Below are positions 52,796 to 61,945 of a stretch of 64,000 bases of DNA, piece after piece. This DNA is from Amphibacillus sp052055485 (GTDB lineage Bacteria; Bacillota; Bacilli; Bacillales; Amphibacillaceae): assembly GCF_052055485.1 (NCBI RefSeq), contig NZ_CP197171.1:1736001-1800000 (forward strand). The letters run 5' to 3'. Made by a program: the position numbers and the translations under genes. Under the pieces are notes generated by a model. That model was not told the DNA's origin and made no database searches. It saw nothing but the letters and a program-made list of their open reading frames with translations. Position 1 is the first letter of the stretch. The number at the start of each line of letters is the position of its first letter.

Positions 52796-53074
52796 ATGAT
52801 TAATTATGAAAAAATAGTTATGAAAATGGCGGAGGAAATAGAACGAGCCAAGGAAAGTAATGATTATGAAAAAATAAAAGAACATGTTCGCGTCGTTAAT
52901 TTGTTAGCCGATTTAATTTTAGATGATGAGCAAGTTGAAAAATCAACAAAGAATGATAAAACAATTTCTGACGAGCTTGAACTCCGAAAAATGCTTGGCG
53001 AAAGTTATCAACCACAACAAAAGGTAAAGTCAATCGATAATTACGAACAACCTGATTCATTACTTGATTTTTAG
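52796..53074 (+). CDS. ywdI: YwdI family protein (DUF5327)
   Basis: The 92-residue acidic, helical protein starts INYEKIVMKMAEEIERAKES and ends with LLDF, a pattern seen in YwdI/DUF5327 proteins of Bacillus. Function is unknown. In B. subtilis ywdI lies near ywdL (gerQ), so the neighbourhood is conserved. The start follows AAAGGAGAG. Confidence 0.7.
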   Translation: MINYEKIVMKMAEEIERAKESNDYEKIKEHVRVVNLLADLILDDEQVEKSTKNDKTISDELELRKMLGESYQPQQKVKSIDNYEQPDSLLDF

Positions 53075-53144
53075 AGGATGATGGGTTAAATTAGGATTTC
53101 TTACTAGGCATTGCAACGAAGTGATGATGTGGATGAGACGACAG

Positions 53145-53190
53145 ATAAAAACACCCCAAAAAGTTAGCTTTTTTGCTAACTTTTGAGGTG
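53145..53190 (-). terminator. Terminator of the cwlJ-gerQ operon
   Basis: CACCCCAAAAAGTTAGC (53152-53168) pairs with GCTAACTTTTGAGGTG (53175-53190) with one bulge; on the minus strand the stem is followed by TGTTTTTATC. It lies between ywdI and gerQ and ends the minus-strand operon. Confidence 0.75.
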
Positions 53191-53226
53191 CAGTCATACA
53201 AAGAAGGATGTGTTTAAATAAAATCA

Positions 53227-53685
53227 TTAAAATGCCTGATCTGTTGGTACCGGATAGTCATAATCAATTTTTTCATCAAAAGTAATATAATCTAAGTAAA
53301 TAGTTAAAAGTAAATAACGCTTATCAGTCTCCGGATCACTCAAAATAATGTGATCACGACCAGCTGCTTCAATAATCCCTTTGAAAATTTTTGCATTCCA
53401 ACGTTCATTGTTTTCAAAAGTCATATAAACCGTTGCAACTTTTCCTCTATTTAAGCGTAAAATATTTTCAACATAAGATTGTTCTAACGGCAACATGTTA
53501 TCAGCTGGGGTTGGCTCTGCTGGCTGTTGCTGCGGATAAGAGGGAACCTCAGGTTGAAATGGACCAGGCTGCATCGGTGGTGGAAAGTTTTGCATTGGCA
53601 TCATTGGATAAGACGGCATTGGCATTTGATACATACCTTGGATCGGCATTTGTTGACGTTGATCTTTTTCTTCACTCATTGACAT
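53227..53685 (-). CDS. gerQ: Spore coat protein GerQ
   Basis: GerQ is a coat protein needed for CwlJ localisation and calcium-dipicolinate-triggered germination. The N-terminal half is low-complexity, rich in Pro, Met and Gln; the conserved C-terminal domain runs from QSYVENILRLNRGKVATVYM near residue 70 to YLDYITFDEKIDYDYP. The 152-residue length and the cwlJ gene 24 bases upstream support the assignment. In other species GerQ is crosslinked by transglutaminase; its lysines are few here. Confidence 0.93.
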   Translation of the reverse strand: MSMSEEKDQRQQMPIQGMYQMPMPSYPMMPMQNFPPPMQPGPFQPEVPSYPQQQPAEPTPADNMLPLEQSYVENILRLNRGKVATVYMTFENNERWNAKIFKGIIEAAGRDHIILSDPETDKRYLLLTIYLDYITFDEKIDYDYPVPTDQAF

Positions 53686-53709
53686 CTACACTCCCTTTTC
53701 TTAACAAAT

Positions 53710-54129
53710 TTACAGACGTGGGCATTCACTTGCTACTGGATTAAAGAAACAATGCGATTTATAACGACCAGAATTCCATTGACCGTACCATTGTTCTGGA
53801 CAAGCTCCTGTTGGCATAAAGAACCACAGCGATCGACTTGCTGGATGAAATCGTTCACCACGAATGACACGGCGAGCTAATGCTTTGTCATGTTCACGAG
53901 CACGTTGGTAAAAATAACCCTTCTGTGTTGCTTCAAATCCACCTGGACTTTGAAACACCATATCTTCAATATTTCGAATCCCATCAAAATCCAAACAACT
54001 TTCGATCACTCGATTAACGCCAACATTCCCGACCATCAACATGCCAAGATTCCCATCACCTTCAGCCTCGGCTCGCATTAGTCTAGCCAGCAGTTCTATC
54101 TCTTTTTCTGTATGGGCAACAACGGCCAT
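53710..54129 (-). CDS. cwlJ: Spore cortex-lytic enzyme CwlJ
   Basis: CwlJ degrades spore cortex peptidoglycan on germination. The 139-residue protein has the SleB/CwlJ hydrolase domain, with the catalytic glutamate in LMRAEAEGDGNLGM near residue 22 and FHPASRSLWFF near 100. It has no signal peptide, as expected for CwlJ rather than SleB. It is the first gene of cwlJ-gerQ. A sigma-E-like promoter precedes it. Confidence 0.94.
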   Translation of the reverse strand: MAVVAHTEKEIELLARLMRAEAEGDGNLGMLMVGNVGVNRVIESCLDFDGIRNIEDMVFQSPGGFEATQKGYFYQRAREHDKALARRVIRGERFHPASRSLWFFMPTGACPEQWYGQWNSGRYKSHCFFNPVASECPRL

Positions 54130-54166
54130 TGGTTCACCTCATTTCTAAATCACCTTTCTCTAGCCA

Positions 54167-54195
54167 TATTTATGCACCAACCATTAAAAATATGT
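54167..54195 (-). promoter_or_regulatory. Sigma-E-like promoter of cwlJ
   Basis: On the minus strand ACATATT is followed after 14 bases by CATAAATA. This resembles the sigma-E consensus (KMATATT and CATACAMT); cwlJ is a mother-cell gene in Bacillus. The match is partial. Confidence 0.4.
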
Positions 54196-54408
54196 TTTTT
54201 CAATAAGAATGGGAAAGATAAATATGATTATTCATTTTAGTTGTGGAGTCATGTTTAATTTACTTAATAAAAATCAGTAGATGGATATGACTGTACTTTA
54301 TTAAATGTGATCAAAAATCAAATCTTTTTAAAAAATGAACGTTATCCCTTTTCATTAAACAGAAAAAGTCGTATGATTATAACAGAATGAAAAAATGGAG
54401 GGTGTCAC

Positions 54409-55380
54409 ATGAGTAATTTATTTGATACATTAAAAGGGAGATTAGCTGGGAACACTAAGAGAATTGTTTTTCCAGAGGGTTCTGATCAACGTATTTTAGA
54501 AGCAGCGAGTCAATTGGCAACTGAGGGATTAGTTCAACCTGTATTAGTGGGTAAGCAAACAGAAATAGAACAGAAAGCCATGTCATTTAATCTCAAACTT
54601 GATAATGTAGAGATTTTAAATCCAGAAGAGTATCCAGAATTTGAAGCAATGGTCGCAAGTTTTGTAGAGCGACGGAAAGGAAAAGCATCTGAAGAACAGG
54701 CACGTCAAATGCTTTTAGATGAAAACTATTTTGGTACAATGCTTGTTTATATGAGAAAAGCTGATGGACTTGTTAGTGGTGCAGCCCACTCAACAGCTGA
54801 TACTGTACGTCCTGCCTTGCAGATTATTAAAACAAAACCAGGAATCAAAAAAACATCCGGTGTCTTTATCATGGTTCGTGATGAAGAAAAGTATGTTTTT
54901 GCTGATTGTGCCATAAACATGTCTCCAGATAGTCAAGATCTTGCAGAGATTGCTTTAACATCGGCGGAAACAGCAAAACTATTTGATATCGATCCGCGTG
55001 TCGCCATGCTAAGTTTTTCAACAAAAGGATCAGCTACATCTGAAGAAACAGTTAAAGTAGCAGAAGCAGTAAGAATTGCAAAGGAAATGAAACCAGAATT
55101 AACTTTAGATGGGGAATTTCAATTTGATGCAGCTTTTGTACCCAGTGTTGCTGAGAAGAAGGCTCCAAATGCTGATATTCAAGGAAACGCTAATGTCTTT
55201 GTCTTCCCAGGGCTTGAATCTGGGAATATCGGTTATAAAATAGCTCAACGTTTAGGAAATTTTGATGCGGTTGGTCCAGTATTACAAGGTCTAAATAGCC
55301 CAGTGAATGATCTATCACGTGGTTGTGATGCAAACGATGTTTATAAACTGGCAATTATTACCGCTGCCCAAGCATTATAA
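54409..55380 (+). CDS. pta: Phosphate acetyltransferase
   Basis: Pta converts acetyl-CoA and phosphate to acetyl phosphate and CoA in overflow metabolism. The 323-residue protein has FPEGSDQRILEAA near residue 21, GLVSGAAHSTADTVRPALQ near 117 and the C-terminal VFPGLESGNIGYKIAQRL near 265. It is the short Bacillus type without extra N-terminal domains. The start follows ATGGAGGG. It lies beside lipL as in B. subtilis. Confidence 0.95.
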   Translation: MSNLFDTLKGRLAGNTKRIVFPEGSDQRILEAASQLATEGLVQPVLVGKQTEIEQKAMSFNLKLDNVEILNPEEYPEFEAMVASFVERRKGKASEEQARQMLLDENYFGTMLVYMRKADGLVSGAAHSTADTVRPALQIIKTKPGIKKTSGVFIMVRDEEKYVFADCAINMSPDSQDLAEIALTSAETAKLFDIDPRVAMLSFSTKGSATSEETVKVAEAVRIAKEMKPELTLDGEFQFDAAFVPSVAEKKAPNADIQGNANVFVFPGLESGNIGYKIAQRLGNFDAVGPVLQGLNSPVNDLSRGCDANDVYKLAIITAAQAL

Positions 55381-55386
55381 GAAAGA

Positions 55387-55418
55387 AGAAATCGGTGCAT
55401 ATACCGATTTCTTTTTTT
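55387..55418 (+). terminator. Terminator after pta
   Basis: AGAAATCGGT at 55387-55396 pairs with ACCGATTTCT at 55403-55412, followed by seven T. Confidence 0.88.
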
Positions 55419-55504
55419 ATAAAACTTGCTCTCAGGTTTTATCATTAATTTTCAAGTTCAACAAAATACTCTTGACTTCGGATTTGCCACCATTCGTAAA
55501 AGCT

Positions 55505-56359
55505 TTATTTTACAAATAAATTTCCAAGAGCCCGTTCATTTCGATCGATCATCTGTTTTCTTCGTTTCTTAAATGTTTCCAATTCAGTATCCTTTAACTG
55601 CCCGTGTTTGATATCGATTCCTGCCTCAATCAATGTCTCTTTTAACTTCACAATAACATCATCAACACCTATCGGCTCACCAATTAAAGTTTCGAGTGCT
55701 TCCATCGTATTGGGATCTACGTTTGGATAGGTGAATCGAGTGTCCTCGTCTTGGATTCCAATTTGATAGAAATCTCGAATCAAGCGAGCGCGCATTTGAT
55801 AATCAGCGGTAATTGATAAATAAATTTGAATCGCAATTCCATTTCGAATGCGTCGCTGAGAGATTCCAGCAAATTTTTTTCCACCAATACTCAAATCATA
55901 ATCTCCCGGACAATAGGAACCCATAACTTCGAAGGCTTCAATTTTGTCAGTCCAGTCTGCCAATAATGCTTGAATTAAAAGAACCATTTTCTGATAAGCT
56001 TCATGAATCCCGACTGAATTTTCATCTTTAATAAGTAAACTAAGATTTAAAACACCTTCATCTAATGCTACTGCTAGACCTCCAGAATTACGAACTACAG
56101 GATTAAAACCTTGTTCGATTAACCATTGGGAAGCATCTGTTAAATGAGGTAAACGAGAGTCGGCAATCCCAAGTACGACTGCCTCAGGATGGGACCAAAC
56201 TCTAATAGTCGTTGTGGACTCGCCATTATGGATCGATTCAGCTAATGCATCATCAACCGCAAACGACTCCCATATTTTTAAATCATTCGATCTATGATCA
56301 ATAAAACGAACATTATTATCTGAAAAAATGTCTCGCCAATTATCCACTTTATCTGTCAT
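55505..56359 (-). CDS. lipL: Octanoyl-[GcvH]:protein N-octanoyltransferase
   Basis: LipL moves octanoyl groups from GcvH to the E2 subunits of 2-oxoacid dehydrogenases during lipoate synthesis. The 284-residue BPL/LplA-fold protein has VVRNSGGLAVALDEGVLN near residue 90 and the catalytic cysteine in GSYCPGDYDLSIGGKKFAG near 150. The position next to pta is that of B. subtilis. The AGAGGAG ribosome site abuts ATG 56359; a GTG at 56347 is an alternative start. Confidence 0.9.
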   Translation of the reverse strand: MTDKVDNWRDIFSDNNVRFIDHRSNDLKIWESFAVDDALAESIHNGESTTTIRVWSHPEAVVLGIADSRLPHLTDASQWLIEQGFNPVVRNSGGLAVALDEGVLNLSLLIKDENSVGIHEAYQKMVLLIQALLADWTDKIEAFEVMGSYCPGDYDLSIGGKKFAGISQRRIRNGIAIQIYLSITADYQMRARLIRDFYQIGIQDEDTRFTYPNVDPNTMEALETLIGEPIGVDDVIVKLKETLIEAGIDIKHGQLKDTELETFKKRRKQMIDRNERALGNLFVK

Positions 56360-56438
56360 CTCCTCTTTCAGATTCGGTTAATCTATTATATAATGAATGG
56401 ATATGAGAAGCTAATTTTAGAATGAAGGAGGAATGTTA

Positions 56439-57737
56439 GTGGCCTATCGCGACGAACAACTCAACGAAGAAAAAGTCTTTAAGGACCCTGTACATAGGTA
56501 TGTCCATGTGCGTGATCAAGTGATTTGGGATTTAATTGGGGCGAGAGAATTTCAACGTCTGCGCAGGATCAAGCAATTAGGTACGACCTTTTTGACATTT
56601 CATGGTGCAGAGCACAGTCGCTTCAATCATTCTTTAGGTGTTTACGAGATTATTCGCAGAATTCTTGATAACTTTTCTGGTCAGCCTAATTGGAACCCAG
56701 ACGAACGTCTTCTTTGCTTAACGGCAGCCTTGCTTCATGATTTAGGTCATGGTCCATTCTCACATTCCTTTGAAAAGGTTTTTCATTTAGATCATGAGGA
56801 TTTTACCAATCAGATTATTCTTGGTAAGACAGAAATCAATGCTATTTTAACAAAGGTAGATCTTGATTTTCCTAATAAAGTTGCAGAAGTTATTAATAAA
56901 ACCTATCATAATAAACTGATTGTTAGCTTAATTTCAAGCCAAATCGACGCTGATCGAATGGATTATTTACAGCGTGATGCTTATTATACCGGTGTAAGTT
57001 ACGGTCATTTTGACATGGAACGAATTCTAAGAGTGATGCGACCATTACCTGATAAAGTCGTGATTAAATCTTCCGGCATGCACGCAGTTGAAGATTATAT
57101 CATGAGCCGCTATCAAATGTATTGGCAAGTCTATTTCCATCCGGTCAGTAGAAGTGCTGAAGTTCTGTTGTCAAAAATTCTCCACCGTGTCAAAGAGTTA
57201 TATAGCAGACAATATTCATTTAAGCAGGAACCAAAGCATTTCCTAGCTTTTTTCACTGGAAAGATGTCAGTTGAGGATTACATAAATTTAGATGAAACAG
57301 TCGTAATGTATTATTTTCAAATGTGGATAAACGAGAATGATACGATTTTGTCTGACCTTTGTCAGCGATTTACCAATCGTCGGCTCTTTCAATATACGGA
57401 TTTCAATCCAATTGAAAAAATTGTAGAATTAAAAGAGCTAGCACAATTATTTGAAAGTGTTGGGATTGATTCAAACTATTATTTAGTCGTCGATTCATCA
57501 TCTGATTTGCCCTATGACTTTTATCGACCGGGTGAAGAAGGAGAACGACTTCCAATTTATTTGCAGATGTCAAATGGTGAGTTGAAAGAGCTGTCACGTG
57601 CTTCAGAAATTGTTGAATCCATTTCAGGTAAGAAGCGTACAGATCATAAGCTCTATTATCCAGCTGACTTAATTGAAAAATTACCTGATCAGAATCCGAA
57701 AAAAGCAAGAATAAAGACTTTACTAGGATTGAAATAG
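56439..57737 (+). CDS. ywfO: HD-domain phosphohydrolase, YwfO-like
   Basis: The 432-residue protein has HD-domain motifs in HSRFNHSLGVYEIIRR near residue 60, LLHDLGHGPFSHSFE near 101 and DADRMDYLQRDAYYTG near 173. Relatives such as EF1143 and YwfO hydrolyse dNTPs. It starts at GTG 56439 seven bases from GGAGG; an ATG at 56433 is too close. It is the first gene of ywfO-ywgA-ywhD. Confidence 0.88.
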   Translation: MAYRDEQLNEEKVFKDPVHRYVHVRDQVIWDLIGAREFQRLRRIKQLGTTFLTFHGAEHSRFNHSLGVYEIIRRILDNFSGQPNWNPDERLLCLTAALLHDLGHGPFSHSFEKVFHLDHEDFTNQIILGKTEINAILTKVDLDFPNKVAEVINKTYHNKLIVSLISSQIDADRMDYLQRDAYYTGVSYGHFDMERILRVMRPLPDKVVIKSSGMHAVEDYIMSRYQMYWQVYFHPVSRSAEVLLSKILHRVKELYSRQYSFKQEPKHFLAFFTGKMSVEDYINLDETVVMYYFQMWINENDTILSDLCQRFTNRRLFQYTDFNPIEKIVELKELAQLFESVGIDSNYYLVVDSSSDLPYDFYRPGEEGERLPIYLQMSNGELKELSRASEIVESISGKKRTDHKLYYPADLIEKLPDQNPKKARIKTLLGLK

Positions 57738-57747
57738 GAGTGACAAT

Positions 57748-58254
57748 ATGCTACTAAATCATGCGCGTTTAATGCGATTTTTTATCGAGGCAGAAGATAT
57801 TATTGGGCGAAAAAAATTACAAAAAATGATCTATATTTTGAAGAAAATGGGCGTTCCCTTTAATGAAAAATTTGCCTTTCATTTTTATGGTCCCTATTCA
57901 GAAGAATTGACTTTACGCATTGAAGAACTTTGTAATCTAGGTTTTATCACAGAAGAGAAACAAGATAAAGGGCATTATTCACAATATCATTATCGGATTA
58001 GTGATGCAGGTAAACAATTTCTTGAACAAGCTCCAGACGATTTGCCAGCCTGCAAAGAAGAAATCGAACAGTTAAATAATCAGCGTTCAAGATTTCTTGA
58101 GCTTGTTGCGACGGTACTGTTCTTTGAAGATTTACCACGTCACGAGATTGAAAAAAAAGTTCAAGAGGTAAAATCAAGTGCTAATTATAGTGAGTCAGAG
58201 ATAGAAGAAGCCTGGCAATTTATTGATCAGTTAAAACAGAATCAGCTTCATTAA
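57748..58254 (+). CDS. ywgA: YwgA family protein
   Basis: The 168-residue protein matches YwgA of Bacillus, a conserved protein of unknown function. It starts with LLNHARLMRFFIEAEDI, and a winged-helix-like segment KKLQKMIYILKKMGVPFNEKF near residue 27 runs to YHYRISDAGKQFLE near 82, suggesting nucleic-acid binding (inference). It lies 10 bases after ywfO and 16 before ywhD. Confidence 0.82.
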   Translation: MLLNHARLMRFFIEAEDIIGRKKLQKMIYILKKMGVPFNEKFAFHFYGPYSEELTLRIEELCNLGFITEEKQDKGHYSQYHYRISDAGKQFLEQAPDDLPACKEEIEQLNNQRSRFLELVATVLFFEDLPRHEIEKKVQEVKSSANYSESEIEEAWQFIDQLKQNQLH

Positions 58255-58270
58255 AAAAGGAGAATTTTAG

Positions 58271-58771
58271 ATGACTGAAAAAAAGCAGCCCCAACCATTT
58301 ACAATTATTAAAGATGATTCAACAGACGGACATGGCGGATTTGGAGTCGGCTCAATTAGTTTAGAAAATGTTTCACCTGTCGTTATCGACCCGAATGAAG
58401 AACGTGCCTTTGTTGATATGGGAGCAATGCATGGACGTAGTGAAGTTGAACGCCGTGTAAAGTTTATCCCAGATAAGGATCAGGTACCCAATGGTCTCTT
58501 GTACTGGATCGCTTGGGTTACAGTCGAAACGGGAGAAAACGGTCCTTATTATCATGGGGTAGCAAGTAGTGAAATGTCGATTGATCGCCCTAATCGTATA
58601 GCCTATAAATCCATGCCTGAACATGTTAATCATATGGATAAATCACTTAAAGGACATGTTATTGTTGATCATATGGATGAGCAATCTCGCCACTTGTTAG
58701 GTCATTTTCTGCGTGAATTTAACCCGCAAATGTGGACCAATGCAAGCGATGAGTTGAAAAAAGTTTTATAA
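58271..58771 (+). CDS. ywhD: YwhD family protein
   Basis: The 166-residue protein matches YwhD, a conserved Bacillaceae protein of unknown function. Segments DSTDGHGGFGVGSISLENVSP-like near residue 16, AMHGRSEVERRVKF near 53 and the C-terminal HFLREFNPQMW are distinctive. It ends the ywfO-ywgA-ywhD operon, followed by a terminator. Confidence 0.85.
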   Translation: MTEKKQPQPFTIIKDDSTDGHGGFGVGSISLENVSPVVIDPNEERAFVDMGAMHGRSEVERRVKFIPDKDQVPNGLLYWIAWVTVETGENGPYYHGVASSEMSIDRPNRIAYKSMPEHVNHMDKSLKGHVIVDHMDEQSRHLLGHFLREFNPQMWTNASDELKKVL

Positions 58772-58777
58772 GAAGAA

Positions 58778-58826
58778 TAAGCCAGTTAGTCATAAGAAAT
58801 ATGTGACTAGCTGGCTTATCTTTTTA
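58778..58826 (+). terminator. Terminator after ywhD
   Basis: TAAGCCAG-TAGTCA pairs with TGACTAG-CTGGCTTA across 58778-58818, followed by TCTTTTT. A short open frame at 58874 runs into the repeat array and looks non-coding. Confidence 0.8.
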
Positions 58827-59019
58827 AGAAAAATGATTGCAATTAATATAGAGGGGGGAGATGAATAAGTGTAATGAAAAGAGCACATGGAGTCATGAAT
58901 CATATAACTGTTCTTTTCATTGAACGAAAAGGAATAGACGAAAATGAAGAGAAAATATTAAGAAAAGCAACGACACCTAAAAACTTAGGCAATTGCTTGC
59001 AACTCGAAGAAGTTGATTG

Positions 59020-59360
59020 TATTTCGTTAAAGTTGACTGTATTTTCGTTAACTTGACTGCATTTCGGAAAAGTTGATTGCATTTTCACTCACTTGACTGC
59101 ATTTCGAAAAAGTTGATTGCATTTTCACTCACTTGACTGTATTTCGGAAAAGTTGATTGCATTTTCGCTCACTTGACTGTATTTCGGAAAAGTTGATTGC
59201 ATTTTCGCTCACTTGATTGCATTTCGTGAAAGTTGACTGTATTTTTGTTAACTTGACAGTATTTCGGAAAAGTTGATTGCAAATCGCGGAAGTTGATTGC
59301 AAAACGGAGAAGTTGATTGCAAACTAAAGAAGTTGAGCACAAATTCAAGAAATTGAGCTC
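59020..59360 (-). repeat. 20-bp tandem repeat array, about 17 units, inverted relative to the first
   Basis: About seventeen units of 20 bp with core ACTTGAYTGYATTTC or AGTTGATTGCATTTT alternate in two types, decaying at the 3' end into AGTTGATTGCAAA units. On the minus strand the core reads GAAATRCARTCAAGT, the same as in the array at 6660-6920. It lies between ywhD and the convergent PBP gene. Confidence 0.9.
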
Positions 59361-59384
59361 AACCTCCAAAATAATCAATTAAAT

Positions 59385-61280
59385 TCAATCTTCGTGCAAA
59401 TTGCAGTAAATTAGTGGTTCAGTTCCTTCGATAAAATACATTAATCGACTGACGGGGCAGTGCTCATCACTTAATAATCCTGACTGCGGGTCAACGTAGG
59501 CGGCTACTATGCCTGGAGGAGCAATAAAACTATCGCTTCCATTCTCTCGATGACCTGCTTCAATGGCATCACGCCAAATCAATTTTGAGGCTTGGTTAGA
59601 ACCGATTTTTTGATTATCGTCGTAGCCAGTCCAAACGCCAACAATTAAATTAGGACTGTAGCCCACCATCCAACTATCTGTATCAGTTGAACCACTTTTT
59701 CCCGCGTAATCACCACTCAGATCCTCACTTATTGACCCCCCCGTTACGGCTAGATAATCTGATAAATTTGGATCAAACATACCAGTTAATAATTGATTTA
59801 ATATAAAAGTAACTCGTTCATCTAACACCTGCTCTCCTAATTGAAAGTCATGTTGATAGATGATTTCTTCATTAGGACCGATAATTTTTTCGATTAAAAA
59901 TGGGCTGACGGTATGGCCGCCGTTAGCAAAATGACTATAAGCAGTAACCAGCTCCTGAACGCTCAGTGAAGCAGTTCCTAATGCTAATGCAGGTACTGGC
60001 TCAAGCTCACTTGTTATTCCGATTGACCGGCTTCGATCAATCACCTTTTCAGGTGTTAAAAAAAGATGTGTTTTGACAGCATAAATATTATCACTGACGG
60101 CTAATGCTTGTGCTAGTGTAATCGTATCATTGGCATAAAGTTGATTGAAATTACTAGGTCTATATTGACTGTCATCACTAAAAGCAAAGGTAGTTGGTTC
60201 ACTTGTTAAGGTAGTTGCCGCAGTGAAACCATTTTCCAAAGCAGTGTAATATAAAAAAGGTTTAAAGGTTGAACCAACCATGCGATGGGCTTGTGTTGCT
60301 CGATTATATGGACTAAGTTGATAATCGACACCACCAATTAATGCTTGAATCGCACCAGTCGCTGGATGTGCCATAATAGCTCCAACTTGCAAATCATCAA
60401 TGTGCTCGATAACCGCTTGAGATAGTGCTTCTTGTTGTTCGAGGTTAATCGTTGTTTGTAATTGATAGCCGGCTGGTACAGGACCATCCAATAACTCTTT
60501 TGCTTCAGCGATTGCTAGATCAGCTAAATAACCAAATTGAGGTTGTTGAAGCGTTTCACCTTCAATATTTAACACCTCAAGTCGAGCAAGTTCAGCTTCT
60601 GTTGTTGTAATGAGATCTTCTGCCTCAAGAATGGCGAGCACTTTTTCTTGCTGCTCTTTTGCCGTATCATAATGATTAAGTGGAGAATAGGCATTTGGCC
60701 GATTGGGAATAGCGACAAGTAGAGCGATCTCAGCAAGCGATAAATCTGTAGTTGATTTACCAAAATAGAATTGGCTTGCTGTTTCAACACCATAAATTCC
60801 ATGTCCATAATAAATGGTATTCAAATATCCCTCAAGTAAGCTATCCTTATCGTAATGCTGCTCAAGTCTAATGGTATAAAAAGCCTCTTTTAGTTTACGA
60901 AGCCATGTTTTTTCATGGGTTAAATAAAGATTACGAGCATACTGTTGCGTGATTGTACTGGCTCCTTCTGCCAGATTACCTTGGTGGAGATTTTTTAAAA
61001 CGGCTCCGCCAATCCGCTTTAAGTCAAAACCGCCATGGTGATGGAAATTTTGATCTTCAATCATGATTGTTGTATCAACTAACATCGGGTGAATATCTTC
61101 AAGGGATTGCCAAATTCTTTCGCCATCACTATAAGCTGTTCCTATAAGATCACCATTATGGTCTAAAATATCAATGGGTTGCTCGTTGATTTTAGGAGCC
61201 CCTAATAAATAAATGGATATCATTAAACTTATAAAGCCAATAGATAGAACTAAACAAATCCATAGTGCAAGTTTTTTCAA
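59385..61280 (-). CDS. pbpG: Class A penicillin-binding protein, PbpG-like
   Basis: This membrane-bound enzyme polymerises and crosslinks peptidoglycan. One N-terminal membrane segment (about residues 4-27) is followed by a transglycosylase domain with MIEDQNFHHHGGFD near 75 and GASTITQQYARNLYL near 107, and a transpeptidase domain with the active serine in MVGSTFKPFLYY near 335, SDN near 393 and KSGSTDTD near 520. The 631-residue length and ywhD-ywiB neighbourhood recall sporulation PBP PbpG (YwhE). TTG 61280 lies eight bases after GGAGG; GTG 61289 overlaps it. Confidence 0.88.
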   Translation of the reverse strand: MKKLALWICLVLSIGFISLMISIYLLGAPKINEQPIDILDHNGDLIGTAYSDGERIWQSLEDIHPMLVDTTIMIEDQNFHHHGGFDLKRIGGAVLKNLHQGNLAEGASTITQQYARNLYLTHEKTWLRKLKEAFYTIRLEQHYDKDSLLEGYLNTIYYGHGIYGVETASQFYFGKSTTDLSLAEIALLVAIPNRPNAYSPLNHYDTAKEQQEKVLAILEAEDLITTTEAELARLEVLNIEGETLQQPQFGYLADLAIAEAKELLDGPVPAGYQLQTTINLEQQEALSQAVIEHIDDLQVGAIMAHPATGAIQALIGGVDYQLSPYNRATQAHRMVGSTFKPFLYYTALENGFTAATTLTSEPTTFAFSDDSQYRPSNFNQLYANDTITLAQALAVSDNIYAVKTHLFLTPEKVIDRSRSIGITSELEPVPALALGTASLSVQELVTAYSHFANGGHTVSPFLIEKIIGPNEEIIYQHDFQLGEQVLDERVTFILNQLLTGMFDPNLSDYLAVTGGSISEDLSGDYAGKSGSTDTDSWMVGYSPNLIVGVWTGYDDNQKIGSNQASKLIWRDAIEAGHRENGSDSFIAPPGIVAAYVDPQSGLLSDEHCPVSRLMYFIEGTEPLIYCNLHED

Positions 61281-61507
61281 CAACCTCACCTCCTTGAGTT
61301 AGTAATTGAAGGTATGCTTTATCCATTATCACTTTTTAAGCAATATTTAAACGCTAAATTGTGAAAATATTAGCTTTAACTTTATTTTTGAGGAAATTAA
61401 CTGAAAATTTTCGGAGCAAAAATTTAAATAAATTATAAGAAGAGACTTGAGTTTCCGGCTAAACATTTCTATACTTGAGAATACTGACAGTTCAAAAGGA
61501 TGGTTTT

Positions 61508-61945
61508 ATGCAGCTAGGACAATTTTTTGTTAAAATAAGTTTACAAACAAAAATCAGCGATGGAAATGATGAACAACAAACAAAGATAAAGGCAGTAGGT
61601 GAATTATTTCAAACGGAAAGACAGTCTGTTGTCAGATTTACTGAACAAATTGATAATCAGCCTGACGTTCATACGATGATTACAATTAAATCAGAACAAG
61701 TGACTATTAAGCGATCAGGCGGGGTGGAGATGAATCAACAATTCCAGTCTCAGCGCTTAACAGAGACGGTTTATCGTCATCAATTTGGCACTATTCGCAT
61801 GGAAACCCTGACGAAAAACTTTCATTACCAACCCCTTTCAACGACTCATAACGCTGAATTAAGAATTGACTATATAACAAAACTTGACGGAGAAGAAGAG
61901 CGTAAGCATGAGCTCTTACTTATCATTGAGGAGGACAAGTCATGA
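61508..61945 (+). CDS. ywiB: YwiB family protein (DUF1934)
   Basis: The 145-residue beta-rich protein matches DUF1934/YwiB, a calycin-like barrel of unknown function that is nearly always encoded directly before argS. VTIKRSGGVEMNQQF near residue 60 is typical. ATG 61508 follows AAAAGGA by seven bases; an ATG at 61475 has no ribosome site. It overlaps argS by 4 bases. Confidence 0.88.
   Translation: MQLGQFFVKISLQTKISDGNDEQQTKIKAVGELFQTERQSVVRFTEQIDNQPDVHTMITIKSEQVTIKRSGGVEMNQQFQSQRLTETVYRHQFGTIRMETLTKNFHYQPLSTTHNAELRIDYITKLDGEEERKHELLLIIEEDKS

Noticed and set aside
58874..59056. 60-codon open frame after ywhD
   Set aside because: Its second half is 20-bp repeat sequence and it has no homology that I recognise, although a GGGGGGAG motif lies upstream.
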